64,000 nt of DNA from Plutella xylostella (Eukaryota; Arthropoda; Insecta; Lepidoptera; Plutellidae). A program made the position numbers and the translations under genes. The notes under the pieces were generated by a model. That model worked only from the letters and a program-made list of their open reading frames with translations, was not told the DNA's origin and did no database searches. Location of the stretch: NCBI RefSeq assembly GCF_932276165.1, contig NC_064000.1, positions 8,184,001-8,248,000 of the forward strand. The letters run 5' to 3'. Below, piece by piece: positions 11,326-20,815 of this stretch; position 1 is the first letter of the stretch, and each line of letters opens with the position of its first letter.

Positions 11326-12307
11326 TAGGATAATTTAAGTTGCTCAGAAATAACCTTTTCCGTTTGATTTAATACATTCACATAATTACATACTGTAGGG
11401 TAGAAAATAGAACTCAAATAAGAACAATATTTTTACTTGCTAGGCTTTAAACCGATTGAGAAAAATCAAACCGCCAAGTGAGAATGGCCAAATCTGACTC
11501 GCTTTGCAGCCACTAACCAAACCTATTTTAATTCAATGATAAAAGTGTTCTAAATGAGGAAAAAAAATTAAAAAATCTAAACCATGTTTAAAAAAAACTT
11601 AGTATGAAGGAAACATCTAGTCAGTACAAAGACTTGATCTTTCAGCACCTATATCTTCGTTCTCCCATGCCTCATAATAATAAAATTTTCACCAGGATAT
11701 ATACTGTAGTCATGGGCTACACATTGTGTATGTTTCATATCGTGTATGTAACATCAGTGTATGTTTCATCAATGGCTGCTCTGGCGGGTCATGGCGCCAT
11801 ACAAAAATGGCCATTCTCCTTTCGTTCGTTCTTTAATTTCCTTAACCGGGATGTTTTGCATGTACATTGCCTTCCATCAAGAATCACGAAAGCCTTTAAC
11901 CCGAGAGACACGCAGCGACAGGCGGCCTTAGATTAACAATATGCGTTCATGATGGTTTGTCAGCAGGGTGTGTCAAATACAAAAATAAAAGAAAAAACTG
12001 TTCTCATTTTGTTTACTGTCAAATCGTTTTATGTTCAACACGACAACCATAGCACCAATGAATAAAGTCGCAAATCTTCTAACCGAACTAATAAAATAAG
12101 AGCTAAGTGCTAGATGTGGCCTTATTTGCCGAGACGTATCTTTTGTACTGACGCTCCATCAGTCCGTATATTGTTAGTCTAAGCCTTCCATCAAGAATCA
12201 CGGAACCCTTTAAAACCCGAGCGACACGCGGCGACTAACGAAGTCAATTAACAGACGTGCCAAAATGTACTTGAAAATCTTAGGCGAATGACGTCACTGA
12301 AAATCTG
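11326..12307. other. Intergenic DNA; two related 50-bp patches
   Basis: A patch at about 11866-11920 (ttccatcaagaatcacgaaa, gagacacgcagcgac) is repeated with changes at 12186-12236. I see no gene; the 110-codon frame at 11604-11936 has no recognisable domain and no supporting signals. Confidence 0.45.
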
Positions 12308-12899
12308 TACTCTTGAAAGGCAATGTATTGCGTCGGTCTAGCGTTCCCACCATTAAAAAAATCATAACTCATCTTCAGAGGCGTTTTTCCAAAAAGTAAA
12401 AATACTTATATGACTAGCTAAGTAATGCCTATATTGAGAACCTAGAAACAATAATATAATGCCTACAATTAAGAAGTTGCAAAAAGGCCAAAAAAGTCTT
12501 TTTCGGCCAAAATCTAAAATAAATTATTTCTGGGTACTTGGTTCTTAGCGCTAGGTTCTAAAAAAATGCGTTATCTGGATGAACATTTATGTATTTTTAC
12601 TTTTTGTAAAATAGTTTTTGAAGGGAATTTGTTTGATGTGATGTGCTTTTAATGTTTTTTTTTAATGTTGAGAACGCAATGATTTCAAAAGGAAGGATAC
12701 GCCCGTCAGAACGTTTTGTCAAAAGAAAATGGCAACCGCGCGCTGGCCCTAATTCATACAAATTATGACAGATTTATGAGATTTTAGGGCCAACGCGACG
12801 GTGTCATTTTCTAGAGCGGTTGGGCCTGTCCTTACGCTAGTAATATATAAGTCAATGTGAGAACGCAAAACAGACGCAATACATTGCCTTTCAAGAGTA
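12308..12899. mobile_element. 592-bp MITE with long TIRs
   Basis: The first 27 bases (tactcttgaaaggcaatgta onward) are exactly repeated in inverted form at the right end (ending cctttcaagagta). Pairing continues imperfectly for about 15 more bases. There is no transposase ORF. Confidence 0.8.
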
Positions 12900-13141
12900 G
12901 GGGGGCTAGTGATTTCACAGCTGCGTTTGCCAGATAACTACACAAGTTACCAACATATTTTTAAACCCCGACGCAAAAAGAGGGATGTTATACGTTTCGT
13001 GTGTTTGTGTATTTGAGTGTTTTTGTATATTATCTGTCAGTGGTAGCGTAGCTTCTGCGGCTGAACTCATTTTCGTTAAGGTAGTTTTTTTTAGTAATCA
13101 TTATAGTATTTTTCATTAAACATAATCTAGGTTAGATATTT

Positions 13142-13400
13142 GACGGCCGACTTGTGTAGTGGTTAGTGACCCTGACTGCTAAGCCGAAGGTCCCGGGTTC
13201 GATTCCCGGCTGGGGCAGATATTTGTTTGAAGACAGATATTTGTACTCGGGTCTTGGGTGTTGATATTTATAATTAAAATGTACCTATCTCTATCTATAT
13301 ATTGTATCAGCTGCCTGATACCCATAATACAGGCCCTGCCTAGCTTTGGGTCGGATGGCCGTGTGTGAGATGTACACACACACATATTATTACTGATATT
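13142..13400 (+). mobile_element. tRNA-derived SINE (family 2), copy 1
   Basis: It has an A-box-like gtagtggttagtgac, an exact B box (gggttcgattcc) and the family body (tatttgtactcgggtcttgg, gtcggatggccgtgtgtgag). Two further copies are at 20557-20815 and 55075-55350. It resembles common lepidopteran SINEs of the Metulj kind, but that name is from memory and uncertain. Confidence 0.8.
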
Positions 13401-14122
13401 ATTATTTTAGCTTTATTTAACTGGCCTGTAAGAAGTTTAAGACCAAAAACATTCATATTTTATTGAGCGTAAAATAAATTGTATCCGCTTTTATAATTTC
13501 CGTCACGAATATGTCACACGCTTCAAAGCATCCCACTCCTAATGTGCACAGAATTGTGTTTAGTCTAAGGGTCGACATAAACATACTAGTCATTTACATT
13601 CATTTATACCTTAGTATCAACTTAAATAGTACGGTTAGGAAAGAAATGAGCCGTTTGTTAAAAAAAAAAGTTTTCAGTTTTAGAGAAAAAGATGTCTGAG
13701 TTGCACCAAACTGTCAAACCCTCAGAACAAAGATTTTATGTCAGCTCACAACTAATTTCAACGGAAGAAATTATGTATCTGCCCTCACGCGATCCGTAAC
13801 ACAACGACGCTTCAAAAATAAAAATTCTGGACTTGTAAACTAGACTAAATAGAGAGACTATTAAAACTAGTGAGTCCTTATTCTGAGTTTAAAACGTCAA
13901 TCTCTTTGCTCTCTGTGTGCAATATTTGACAGTACTGTACATTATGTTGTCACGACATCTATCGGCTTACCCGAAAACTCAACTGACAGCTGTCAAGGAA
14001 AACGGCTCATTGAATAAAATACACCTGAAAAATATATTTATGAGACTCTGTCTAGGACATTTTGAAAGTCCTGCTGTCTCACTACATCATTACACTGACT
14101 CATTAGTAATCAATTAAGTATC
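13401..14122. other. Intergenic DNA without recognised features
   Basis: Short frames at 13511-13699 and 13917-14117 lack domain signals and are treated as chance ORFs. Confidence 0.45.
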
Positions 14123-14240
14123 CTTAAGTCACCGACCCACACTAGGCCTGCGTGGTGGACTAGGTCTAGAACCTTCATTGGAAGAAGACGAAGTAGACCC
14201 GTGCTCCAGTAGAGAAGTGATGAATGTGATGATGAATGCT
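14123..14240 (+). repeat. SINE/LINE-tail fragment ('gtggactagg' type)
   Basis: The segment cgtggtggactaggtctag, ccttcattggaagaagacg and gacccgtgctccagtag is a diverged copy of the repeat at 59384-59510 and is seen inverted at 18990-19080. Confidence 0.5.
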
Positions 14241-14623
14241 TGCAGTATCGCTTATGGTGTCAAAAATTTATAGTTAGGTATTTACGTAGATAATCTCAAT
14301 AATAATTATCAACCTAGACAATCATTACCAATGATTTTATTAGTATGTAGCTTATTTTGCCCACCCTACCCACGTTTCTACAATAGGTTTTCGTAGACAA
14401 TAAGTCAGCATAATCCTTTTTAACTCATTTACAAGCTATCCCGTGGAGTTCATTCATGTGTCCATTCTTTTCAGGTTCTAAAAACCGAATGTGCATAATT
14501 TGGATATTCACGATACGCTTCTATGTAGGGGGTCACTCTGACTTACTAAAAACGAGATATCTTTCAAAGATTGACAGTTGTTTTGTTTGACAAAGCACAA
14601 AAGTGTAAACGCAGCCAACACAA

Positions 14624-14930
14624 TGACAAAGGAATAAAGAGAGGACCTGGCATAAAAATCGGTACTTAAAAATATATCGTCGTCTCTTTTTAACTTATTG
14701 GTGTTATCCTACGTAAAAAAGGACAACAGTAGTTTTGTCTTTGCCTAAAATTACAACATTGCGACCGGTCGCCATGTTGATTGACATCCAAACACAAGGT
14801 ACTTCAGCTGTCAAACAATTTGTTTGTTTACATTTTTCAAGAAAAAAGCCGCCATTTTAATTGAAACCAAAGTTTAGGTAGGCGCATTTTTTTCGTGGAT
14901 ATGCCATGTCCTCTCTTTATTCCTTTGTCA
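14624..14930. mobile_element. 307-bp MITE with 14-bp flanking direct repeat
   Basis: The ends tgacaaaggaataaagagag and ctctctttattcctttgtca are exact inverted repeats. The flanks carry the same 14 bases, aaacgcagccaaca, at 14607-14620 and 14934-14947. The duplication is longer than usual for a MITE and does not touch the element directly. Confidence 0.8.
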
Positions 14931-14970
14931 ATGAAACGCAGCCAACATCAGGAACTATCAAGTTGTTTGT

Positions 14971-15199
14971 ACAGAACAGCACCCCGATCCGGAAAAAAAC
15001 ATAACGTATAGAATCGAGTTAGAGTGTTCTATTCGAAAGTGCTGTCAACCTGTCAACAACAAAATGGCGGTGAATAGATTTGCGAAAGTTTGACAGCTAT
15101 CATTCCATAGGTCATTCTGTTCGATAGGTAAAAAGTTTTAAAACACTCGCACTCGATTCTATACGTTAGCTCTGTTTTTTTCCGGATCGGGCTGCTGTA
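14971..15199. mobile_element. About 230-bp MITE
   Basis: The left end (cccgatccggaaaaaaac, then aacgtatagaatcgag) and right end (ctcgattctatacgtt, then tttttttccggatcggg) are inverted partners. The outermost bases (tgtacag against ctgtac) also pair. Confidence 0.75.
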
Positions 15200-15283
15200 C
15201 ACTACTTGCTATGTATTGATTGAAGATCTGTCATGAAAATCATCGTCAGCCCGAAATCACCTAAAGTCAACAAACGTCAGTGC

Positions 15284-15412
15284 CAATTTCACCATAGTGG
15301 GTTAGAGCATAACCAGGATTTATTGGTTGACTTTTGACACATCCGTCAAGAATGTTATATGGAGATGACGTATAATTAATGAACCAATCCCTGGTCGGTT
15401 AGCTAACAGACT
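15284..15412. repeat. MITE-like repeat, copy 2 of 3
   Basis: It has the same order as 8992-9100 and 57791-57920: ggttagagcataaccagg, ggttgacttttgacacatc, tatatggagatgacg and an inverted ending (ccctggtcggttagctaac). Confidence 0.65.
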
Positions 15413-15660
15413 TTTGAAAAGTAGTACTAAGACCAGCTTCTCCCATAGGCTATCTTGTTTTATACAAAATGCGGAATATTTAATCTCAGAGAAAAAAAAC
15501 TATTTAACATTTTTCGCAAAAATCCTGTCTCTTCTAACAGGGCTTTAGCCAGAATTTTGTTTCTCACTTAATTAAATCAAAGCAAAAGAAAGAGATAATA
15601 TTTTAGACCAAATTTAATTCATTTCGTGTAAATAAGGTGAAAGCAAAACTGGAATATTCC

Positions 15661-18600
15661 ACACTCAAACTCAAACTCAAACTCAAAATTTTTTATTCAT
15701 CGTACAAATATAAAATTTTCTGATGAACGTCAATTTTTACAAATTACTCTCCGTTCGGATAAGGGGGGGCTCTTTCTGTCTAAGGAGAAGAACGGAGGCA
15801 AGAAACTCCTGAGCCATCTTTTCAAAAAAAGACTTAAAACTAGTTGGTATACAATACATATAAGCTTAATAATAATTATTATAATAATATGAGCAGAGCT
15901 AACTATATCACAGCCATGCATTAACGTCCTCTAAGTAATCATCAATTTTATAATAAGCTTTTTTACTGAGTTTCTCTTTAATGTAACACTTAAACTTATT
16001 CTCTGGCATTTGAGCAACTTCTGCTGGAAGCTTATTATAAAATCTAATACAGTACCCTAAAAACGATTTATTAACTTTCGCCAGACGCATCGCTGGAAAA
16101 GCCAGCTTATGCTTGTTCCTAGTATTAATGTCATGATTACTGCCAATTGTATCAAAAGTTGAAATATTCTTTCGTACATACATTAAATTGGAAAAAATGA
16201 ACTGACATGGAACTGTAAGGATGTTAATTTCTTTAAATAGTTCTCTCAATGAATCCCTGGAACCAAGTTTGTATATAGAGCGGATGGCTCTTTTCTGTAA
16301 TACAAATATAGTTTCAATATCAGCTGCTCTACCCCAAAGCAAAATGCCATACGATAATAAGCTGTGGAAATAACTAAAGTAAACTAATCTGGCGGTTTCA
16401 ACGTCGGTCAGCTGTCTAATTTTCCGTACAGCAAAAGCTGCGGAGCTCAACCTTCCAGACAATTTTTCAATGTGAGGTCCCCACTGTAACTTTGAATCTA
16501 TAGTCATCCCAAGAAAGACAGTATCATTAACTAGGTCCAATTTATTCCCATCTAGAATAATGTTAGTATCGCATTGTCTAACATTCGGCAGTGTAAATTT
16601 AATACATTTCGTTTTCTTAGAATTCAATAGAAGATTATTAACGGTAAACCAATCGTGTATGTCAGATAGAATTGAATTAATTTCATTAAAATTATTTTCT
16701 CTTCTTTTAACTTTAAAAAGCAAAGAAGTATCGTCAGCAAATAAAACTATATTAGTCAATTTTTCAACCATAAAAGGCAAGTCATTAATATAAATGAGGA
16801 ATAAAAATGGTCCTAGAATAGATCCTTGAGGGACGCCTATTTTTACATGAGCCCCCTGTGATTTAGTATTGTTAATATCGACCCTTTGTTGTCTCTTGTC
16901 TAAATATGAAGATATCAAATCTAAAGCCTTTCCTCCTATTCCATAGTATCTAAGTTTCGAAATTAAAGTCTGATGGTCTACACAATCAAACGCCTTCGAC
17001 AGATCACAGAAGACTCCAATAGCATCGTGATGGTCTTCCCAGGCGTCAAATATGTGCTTAATCAACGCAGTACCGGCATCGGCTGTTGATTTGCCTTTTG
17101 TAAAACCATACTGCTGGCTATGAAACAATCGAGCATCATTGAAATGCAAAAGCATCTGACTGAGTATGACCCTCTCAAATATTTTACTCAAAACTGGAAG
17201 AACCGAGACAGGCCTGAAATTTGCAGGGTCCTCCATATCCCCACTTTTGAACAGAGGTATAATTTTACTAAATTTCATAAGATCTGGGAACACACCTTCA
17301 GCGATACATTTATTAAAGATGTTAGCTAAAATTGGGGCGATTTTATTAATAATAGAAAGAACAAATTTAACTGACATTCCCCACAAGTCTTCAGTTTTCT
17401 TCATATTTAATGACTTAAATGTTTTTAAAATAGTTAATGTATTAATATATCTGAATTTAAATTCCTTATCGGTTGAAGGTGCGTTCTCCTTCGTCAGGGT
17501 TTCAGCTGCTGCAGCCGAAGAATCCAGGTTACACGTAGTCTCTAAAGGAATGTTCGTAAAAAACTCTTCAAAGACCCTCGCCACCGCATCATTCGATGTT
17601 ATAATGTCATTGCCTACCTTCAAAGATAAATTTGTCTCGTGTGTTCGATTCTTCCCCGTTTCGTTATTAATAATAGTCCAAACGGCCTTAGACTTGTTAG
17701 CAGAGTCTTTAATCTTGTTATTAATAAAAATTGTCTTCGCACAGTGACAGACACATTTATACATCTTGCTATATTTCTTCACATAAGATTGAAAGTCAGG
17801 TCGGAGTATGAATGTTTTCATCTCATACAGATCATATAATGTCGCCCTGCTTTTGCGAATACCCTCTGTAGCCCAGTCACAAAATTTAATTTTATTGTCA
17901 ATCAAAACTTCCTTCGTTTCAAAATTACTCTCAAACTCATCAGCTATTATCTTAAACAAGTTACTATACATCTCATTAGAATTGCAATCTAATTTAACAT
18001 TCGGAAGTTTTTCGTCTAGTTTCTTCAAGTAATTGTCAATTTTCTTTGTAGTAATCGGTCTGCATCTCACCTTAGTTTTATTTGTCTTGTCAGTGTTTAC
18101 TAAGGTAATGGTCTGCCCACTGTGGTCTGACCTCAGACAATTAATCACACTACTGTCTTTAAACTCACAGTTACAGAATATGTTATCTAGACAAGTGGCT
18201 GACGTGGGTGTAATTCTAGTTGGTTCCAGAAAAACATTAAAAAGATTAAATGATTTAAAAAGTAACAACAATTTCGACCTATTAGGAGAGTCACCTAATA
18301 GGTCAACATTAAAGTCACCACACACTATTACTTCCTTTTTACTATTGGAAGCTAACCTTAGAACATCCTCCATGACAGTCTCAAAGGTAATAAAATCACC
18401 AGTAGGTGGCCTGTAGGTACATACTATTATATACTTATTAAGCTCTGCACATGAAATTTCTATATGGTGTTTAACAGAAAGAGCAACTATATCCTTTCGT
18501 TCTTTACATTTACAATTTTCTTTAAGAAATATAAGTGACCCACCATGCTCGTTGATATTTCTGTTAAAACAGCTTATAAGTTTGTAATTTTTTAATTGGA

Positions 18601-18853
18601 ACATCATTTTATTCTCGTCTAACCAATGTTCTGTGATACATAAACAATCAATGTTAAATTTTTCCGAAAATAGTTCTATTTCTAACAATTTAGAAGAAAT
18701 ACTCTGAATATTCTGATGTACCAATTTAAATTCATTCTTAAATGTCTTGTCCTTCGATAGTTTTGAGCCGAGAGAGCAGTGAACTGAATCAATCTTTATA
18801 TCAACGCTATGATGCTCTCCCGTTGTCTGAAAATCTAATTTAAATCTACTGTA
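15661..18853 (-). mobile_element. CR1/Jockey-type LINE, nearly full ORF2, with 3' tail
   Basis: The element is read on the minus strand. Its 3' end at 15661-15685 is an (actcaa)n tract on the plus strand, that is a (TTTGAG)n tail preceded by gatgaataaa. The 3' untranslated part (15686-15907) matches the truncated fragments at 3593-3712 and 6405-6480, which defines one family. The 5' end is not certain: the coding frame stays open up to 18853 and a second frame continues to about 18900, so the copy is 5'-truncated or starts near there. No flanking target duplication could be fixed. Confidence 0.85.
15908..18853 (-). CDS. LINE ORF2: AP-endonuclease and reverse transcriptase
   Basis: About 980 codons are open from 18853 to the stop at 15908. 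An apurinic-type endonuclease comes first, with VCGDFNVDLLGD and the catalytic RSDHSG segment. A long linker follows, then the reverse transcriptase: FRPVSVLPVLSKIFERV, CDLSKAFDCVDH, GVPQGSILGPFLF and the active-site FADDTS. There is no RNase H domain, as in CR1 and Jockey elements. The protein would nick target DNA and copy its own RNA at the break. No ATG begins the endonuclease domain (it starts KLVHQNIQS after a TTG-compatible codon). An in-frame stop upstream together with a readable +1 frame suggests a frameshift just 5' of it. The undamaged core implies a recent insertion. Confidence 0.88.
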   Translation of the reverse strand, partial: YSRFKLDFQTTGEHHSVDIKIDSVHCSLGSKLSKDKTFKNEFKLVHQNIQSISSKLLEIELFSEKFNIDCLCITEHWLDENKMMFQLKNYKLISCFNRNINEHGGSLIFLKENCKCKERKDIVALSVKHHIEISCAELNKYIIVCTYRPPTGDFITFETVMEDVLRLASNSKKEVIVCGDFNVDLLGDSPNRSKLLLLFKSFNLFNVFLEPTRITPTSATCLDNIFCNCEFKDSSVINCLRSDHSGQTITLVNTDKTNKTKVRCRPITTKKIDNYLKKLDEKLPNVKLDCNSNEMYSNLFKIIADEFESNFETKEVLIDNKIKFCDWATEGIRKSRATLYDLYEMKTFILRPDFQSYVKKYSKMYKCVCHCAKTIFINNKIKDSANKSKAVWTIINNETGKNRTHETNLSLKVGNDIITSNDAVARVFEEFFTNIPLETTCNLDSSAAAAETLTKENAPSTDKEFKFRYINTLTILKTFKSLNMKKTEDLWGMSVKFVLSIINKIAPILANIFNKCIAEGVFPDLMKFSKIIPLFKSGDMEDPANFRPVSVLPVLSKIFERVILSQMLLHFNDARLFHSQQYGFTKGKSTADAGTALIKHIFDAWEDHHDAIGVFCDLSKAFDCVDHQTLISKLRYYGIGGKALDLISSYLDKRQQRVDINNTKSQGAHVKIGVPQGSILGPFLFLIYINDLPFMVEKLTNIVLFADDTSLLFKVKRRENNFNEINSILSDIHDWFTVNNLLLNSKKTKCIKFTLPNVRQCDTNIILDGNKLDLVNDTVFLGMTIDSKLQWGPHIEKLSGRLSSAAFAVRKIRQLTDVETARLVYFSYFHSLLSYGILLWGRAADIETIFVLQKRAIRSIYKLGSRDSLRELFKEINILTVPCQFIFSNLMYVRKNISTFDTIGSNHDINTRNKHKLAFPAMRLAKVNKSFLGYCIRFYNKLPAEVAQMPENKFKCYIKEKLSKKAYYKIDDYLEDVNAWL

Positions 18854-18989
18854 CTATTTTCAGTATTACTACTGACGGTGTCAATAGGGACACAAGTTTC
18901 CTTCGTTATAATGCTTATACACCGATACAGTCATGTTTGTTACTCTTAGAAAATGTTGTACCTAATTACAATTTTTATCATCATAGCAT

Positions 18990-19080
18990 CCCATCACGTT
19001 CCCACTGCTGGAGGACGGGTCCCCTCTTAGCAAGAGTTTTAGGCCTTAGTCCACCACTCGGATTGGTGGAGTACCTACTT
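18990..19080 (-). repeat. Reverse fragment of the 'gtggactaaggcc' repeat
   Basis: The order cccactgctggaggacgggt, ttttaggccttagtccacca and cggattggtgga is the inverse of the repeat at 59384-59510. Confidence 0.5.
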
Positions 19081-19317
19081 ATAACTATATCCAAATTACT
19101 TTTTATTTATTTTGTAGAAGGACAATGGCAGGTGGAGCTTTTTCACTGCTAGCGAGTGTAGATCTCTTCTAAATTGTATAGAATAACTCTAGGACTATAA
19201 AACACAAAGGACTATAAAAGTATATACTTTGCCCGTAATTTATAAGAGTTCTAAATCAACAGACAAAAGTGCCGAGGTCAGTCGTTTTCCCAGGCTTTTA
19301 ATTTTGTTGATGCAGTC

Positions 19318-19462
19318 CTATGGCACCCCAGAGGTACATAGGGTCTCCACTAACGTCCGCCACTTCCGCCTATCTTCGGCTGTACTTTTGGCCTCGCTCC
19401 AGCTTAGTCCAGCGGCTCGCAACTCGCTTACAACGCTTCGGCGCCATGTTTGGACAGACTTT
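19318..19462 (-). mobile_element. LINE ORF C-terminal fragment (RTE/Proto2-like)
   Basis: The minus strand reads QTWRRSVVSELRAAGLSW and then AEDRRKWRTLVETLC before a stop codon. The spaced W-A-DR-W pattern is what I know from C-termini of RTE/Proto2-type LINE polyproteins. Nothing upstream of it is preserved. Confidence 0.65.
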
Positions 19463-19510
19463 TAGTTAATAGTTTTATGAATACTTGGTTTAATAACTTA
19501 TTATTTGAGA

Positions 19511-20540
19511 CTAGCTGTTCCCGCGAGCTTCGCTTCGCCTTAAATGTTATCCCGTGGGAATTCCGGGATAAAAAGTAGCCTATGTTCTTCCTCAGGTTCT
19601 AGATCATATGTAGGGTAACGTAACGTACCTTGGGACGCTTGTACCTCGGGACATTGATTGTATTTTAAAAACCGGCTAAATAAACACATTAAAATTCTAC
19701 CCTAGGTATAGTATTTTACTCGCTTGGCAAAACTAGTGAGTCTCGTGATCATACCAGCATCGAGTGTGTGTTGAAGACAATATGAAGTTTTTTGGAGTCA
19801 AAAGTAGCTTTTGTATAGTTTTTTGTGTTGCTTTATCTCATTGAGGCATGCTCAAAATAAAGACATGGATGTCACGTATAACTTTTCAAATATTTAATTT
19901 TATGACATGGCAATTATCTGAAAGATTCCTATTAATTAAAAATAAAGATATTTAAATTTTGGTTATATATTGCTTTTTTGTACCTTGGGACACGATTAAA
20001 TTTGTACCTTGGGACACTGTTTTCTATGGCTTTGTACTATGGATAATGCAAACATCTAAATGACGCCTTATATCTCTGTTTTTATTAGTGCCAGAGTGAA
20101 ACTAGACAGAAGAGAGATGCAGTAAATCAATTAGAACAGAGATATAAGGCGTTATTTTGAAGTTTGCATTTTCCATAGTACAAAGCTATAGGAAACAGTG
20201 TCCCAAGGTACAAACGTGTAACGTACCTTGGGTCAAAACAAGCCTTTTTACTTTTATTTTAATTTAATAAAATCTGGCCACACTAAAGCTTTAGCACAAA
20301 TACTAGAGATAATAGATTATATATCCTACCGAATAAACAAAATTTCACATTAATATCTTAGTTGTACGCTGCGATAGCTTCATTCAAAGTTGGGGTAGTC
20401 GAAAATGTCCCTAGGTACGTTACGTTACCCTATACCAAATTTCATTCAAATCCGTGGAGTAGTTTTATCGTGAAAGAGTAACAGACAGACTGACAGACAG
20501 ACACAGTTACTTTCGCATTTATAATATCAGTTAGGATTTA
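19511..20540 (+). repeat. Lepidopteran 'ccgtgggaattccggg' repeat, split by a DNA element
   Basis: The left part (19511-19612) runs gactagctgttcccgcgag to gatcatatgta; the right part (20431-20540) resumes at taccaaatttcattcaaatc and ends at ttactttcgcatttataat. The 818-bp element at 19613-20430 separates them at a TA. Confidence 0.8.
19613..20430. mobile_element. 818-bp TIR element GGGTAACGTAACGTACC, TA duplication
   Basis: The ends gggtaacgtaacgtacc and ggtacgttacgttaccc are exact inverted repeats. The host sequence catatg-ta-taccaaattt is known from other copies of the repeat, so the TA target duplication is directly demonstrable. The interior has several taccttgggaca motifs and a long hairpin: about 20007-20088 pairs with about 20136-20216. 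There is no transposase frame, so the element is non-autonomous. Confidence 0.88.
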
Positions 20541-20556
20541 AGAGGAGTCATTTAAG

Positions 20557-20815
20557 ACGGTCGAATGGTGTAGTGGTTAGTGACCCTGACTGCTATGCCG
20601 AAGGTCCCGGGTTCGATTCCCGGCTGGGGCTGATATTTGTTGAAAGACAAATATTTGTACTCGGGTCTTGGGTCTTATTTATATTTAGTATGTATCTATC
20701 TATGTATTTGTTTAGATATATAAGCTGTCCGACACCCATAACACAGGTTCTGCCTAGCTTTCGGTCGGATGGCCGTGTGTGAGATGTCCCCACATATTTA
20801 TTTATTTATTTATGA
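20557..20815 (+). mobile_element. tRNA-derived SINE (family 2), copy 2
   Basis: It repeats the head of 13142-13400 (gtagtggttagtgaccctga, gggttcgattcccggctgg) and the body to gatggccgtgtgtgagatgt. It ends in an (atttattt)n tail. Confidence 0.8.

Noticed and set aside
11604..11936. 110-codon frame as a candidate gene
   Set aside because: It has no homology that I recognise, overlaps a duplicated patch and lacks splice or promoter support.
13150..13220. Possible tRNA gene
   Set aside because: It is the head of a SINE with two further copies in the window.
16560..18416. Plus-strand frames opposite the LINE
   Set aside because: These are shadows of the LINE ORF2 on the minus strand.
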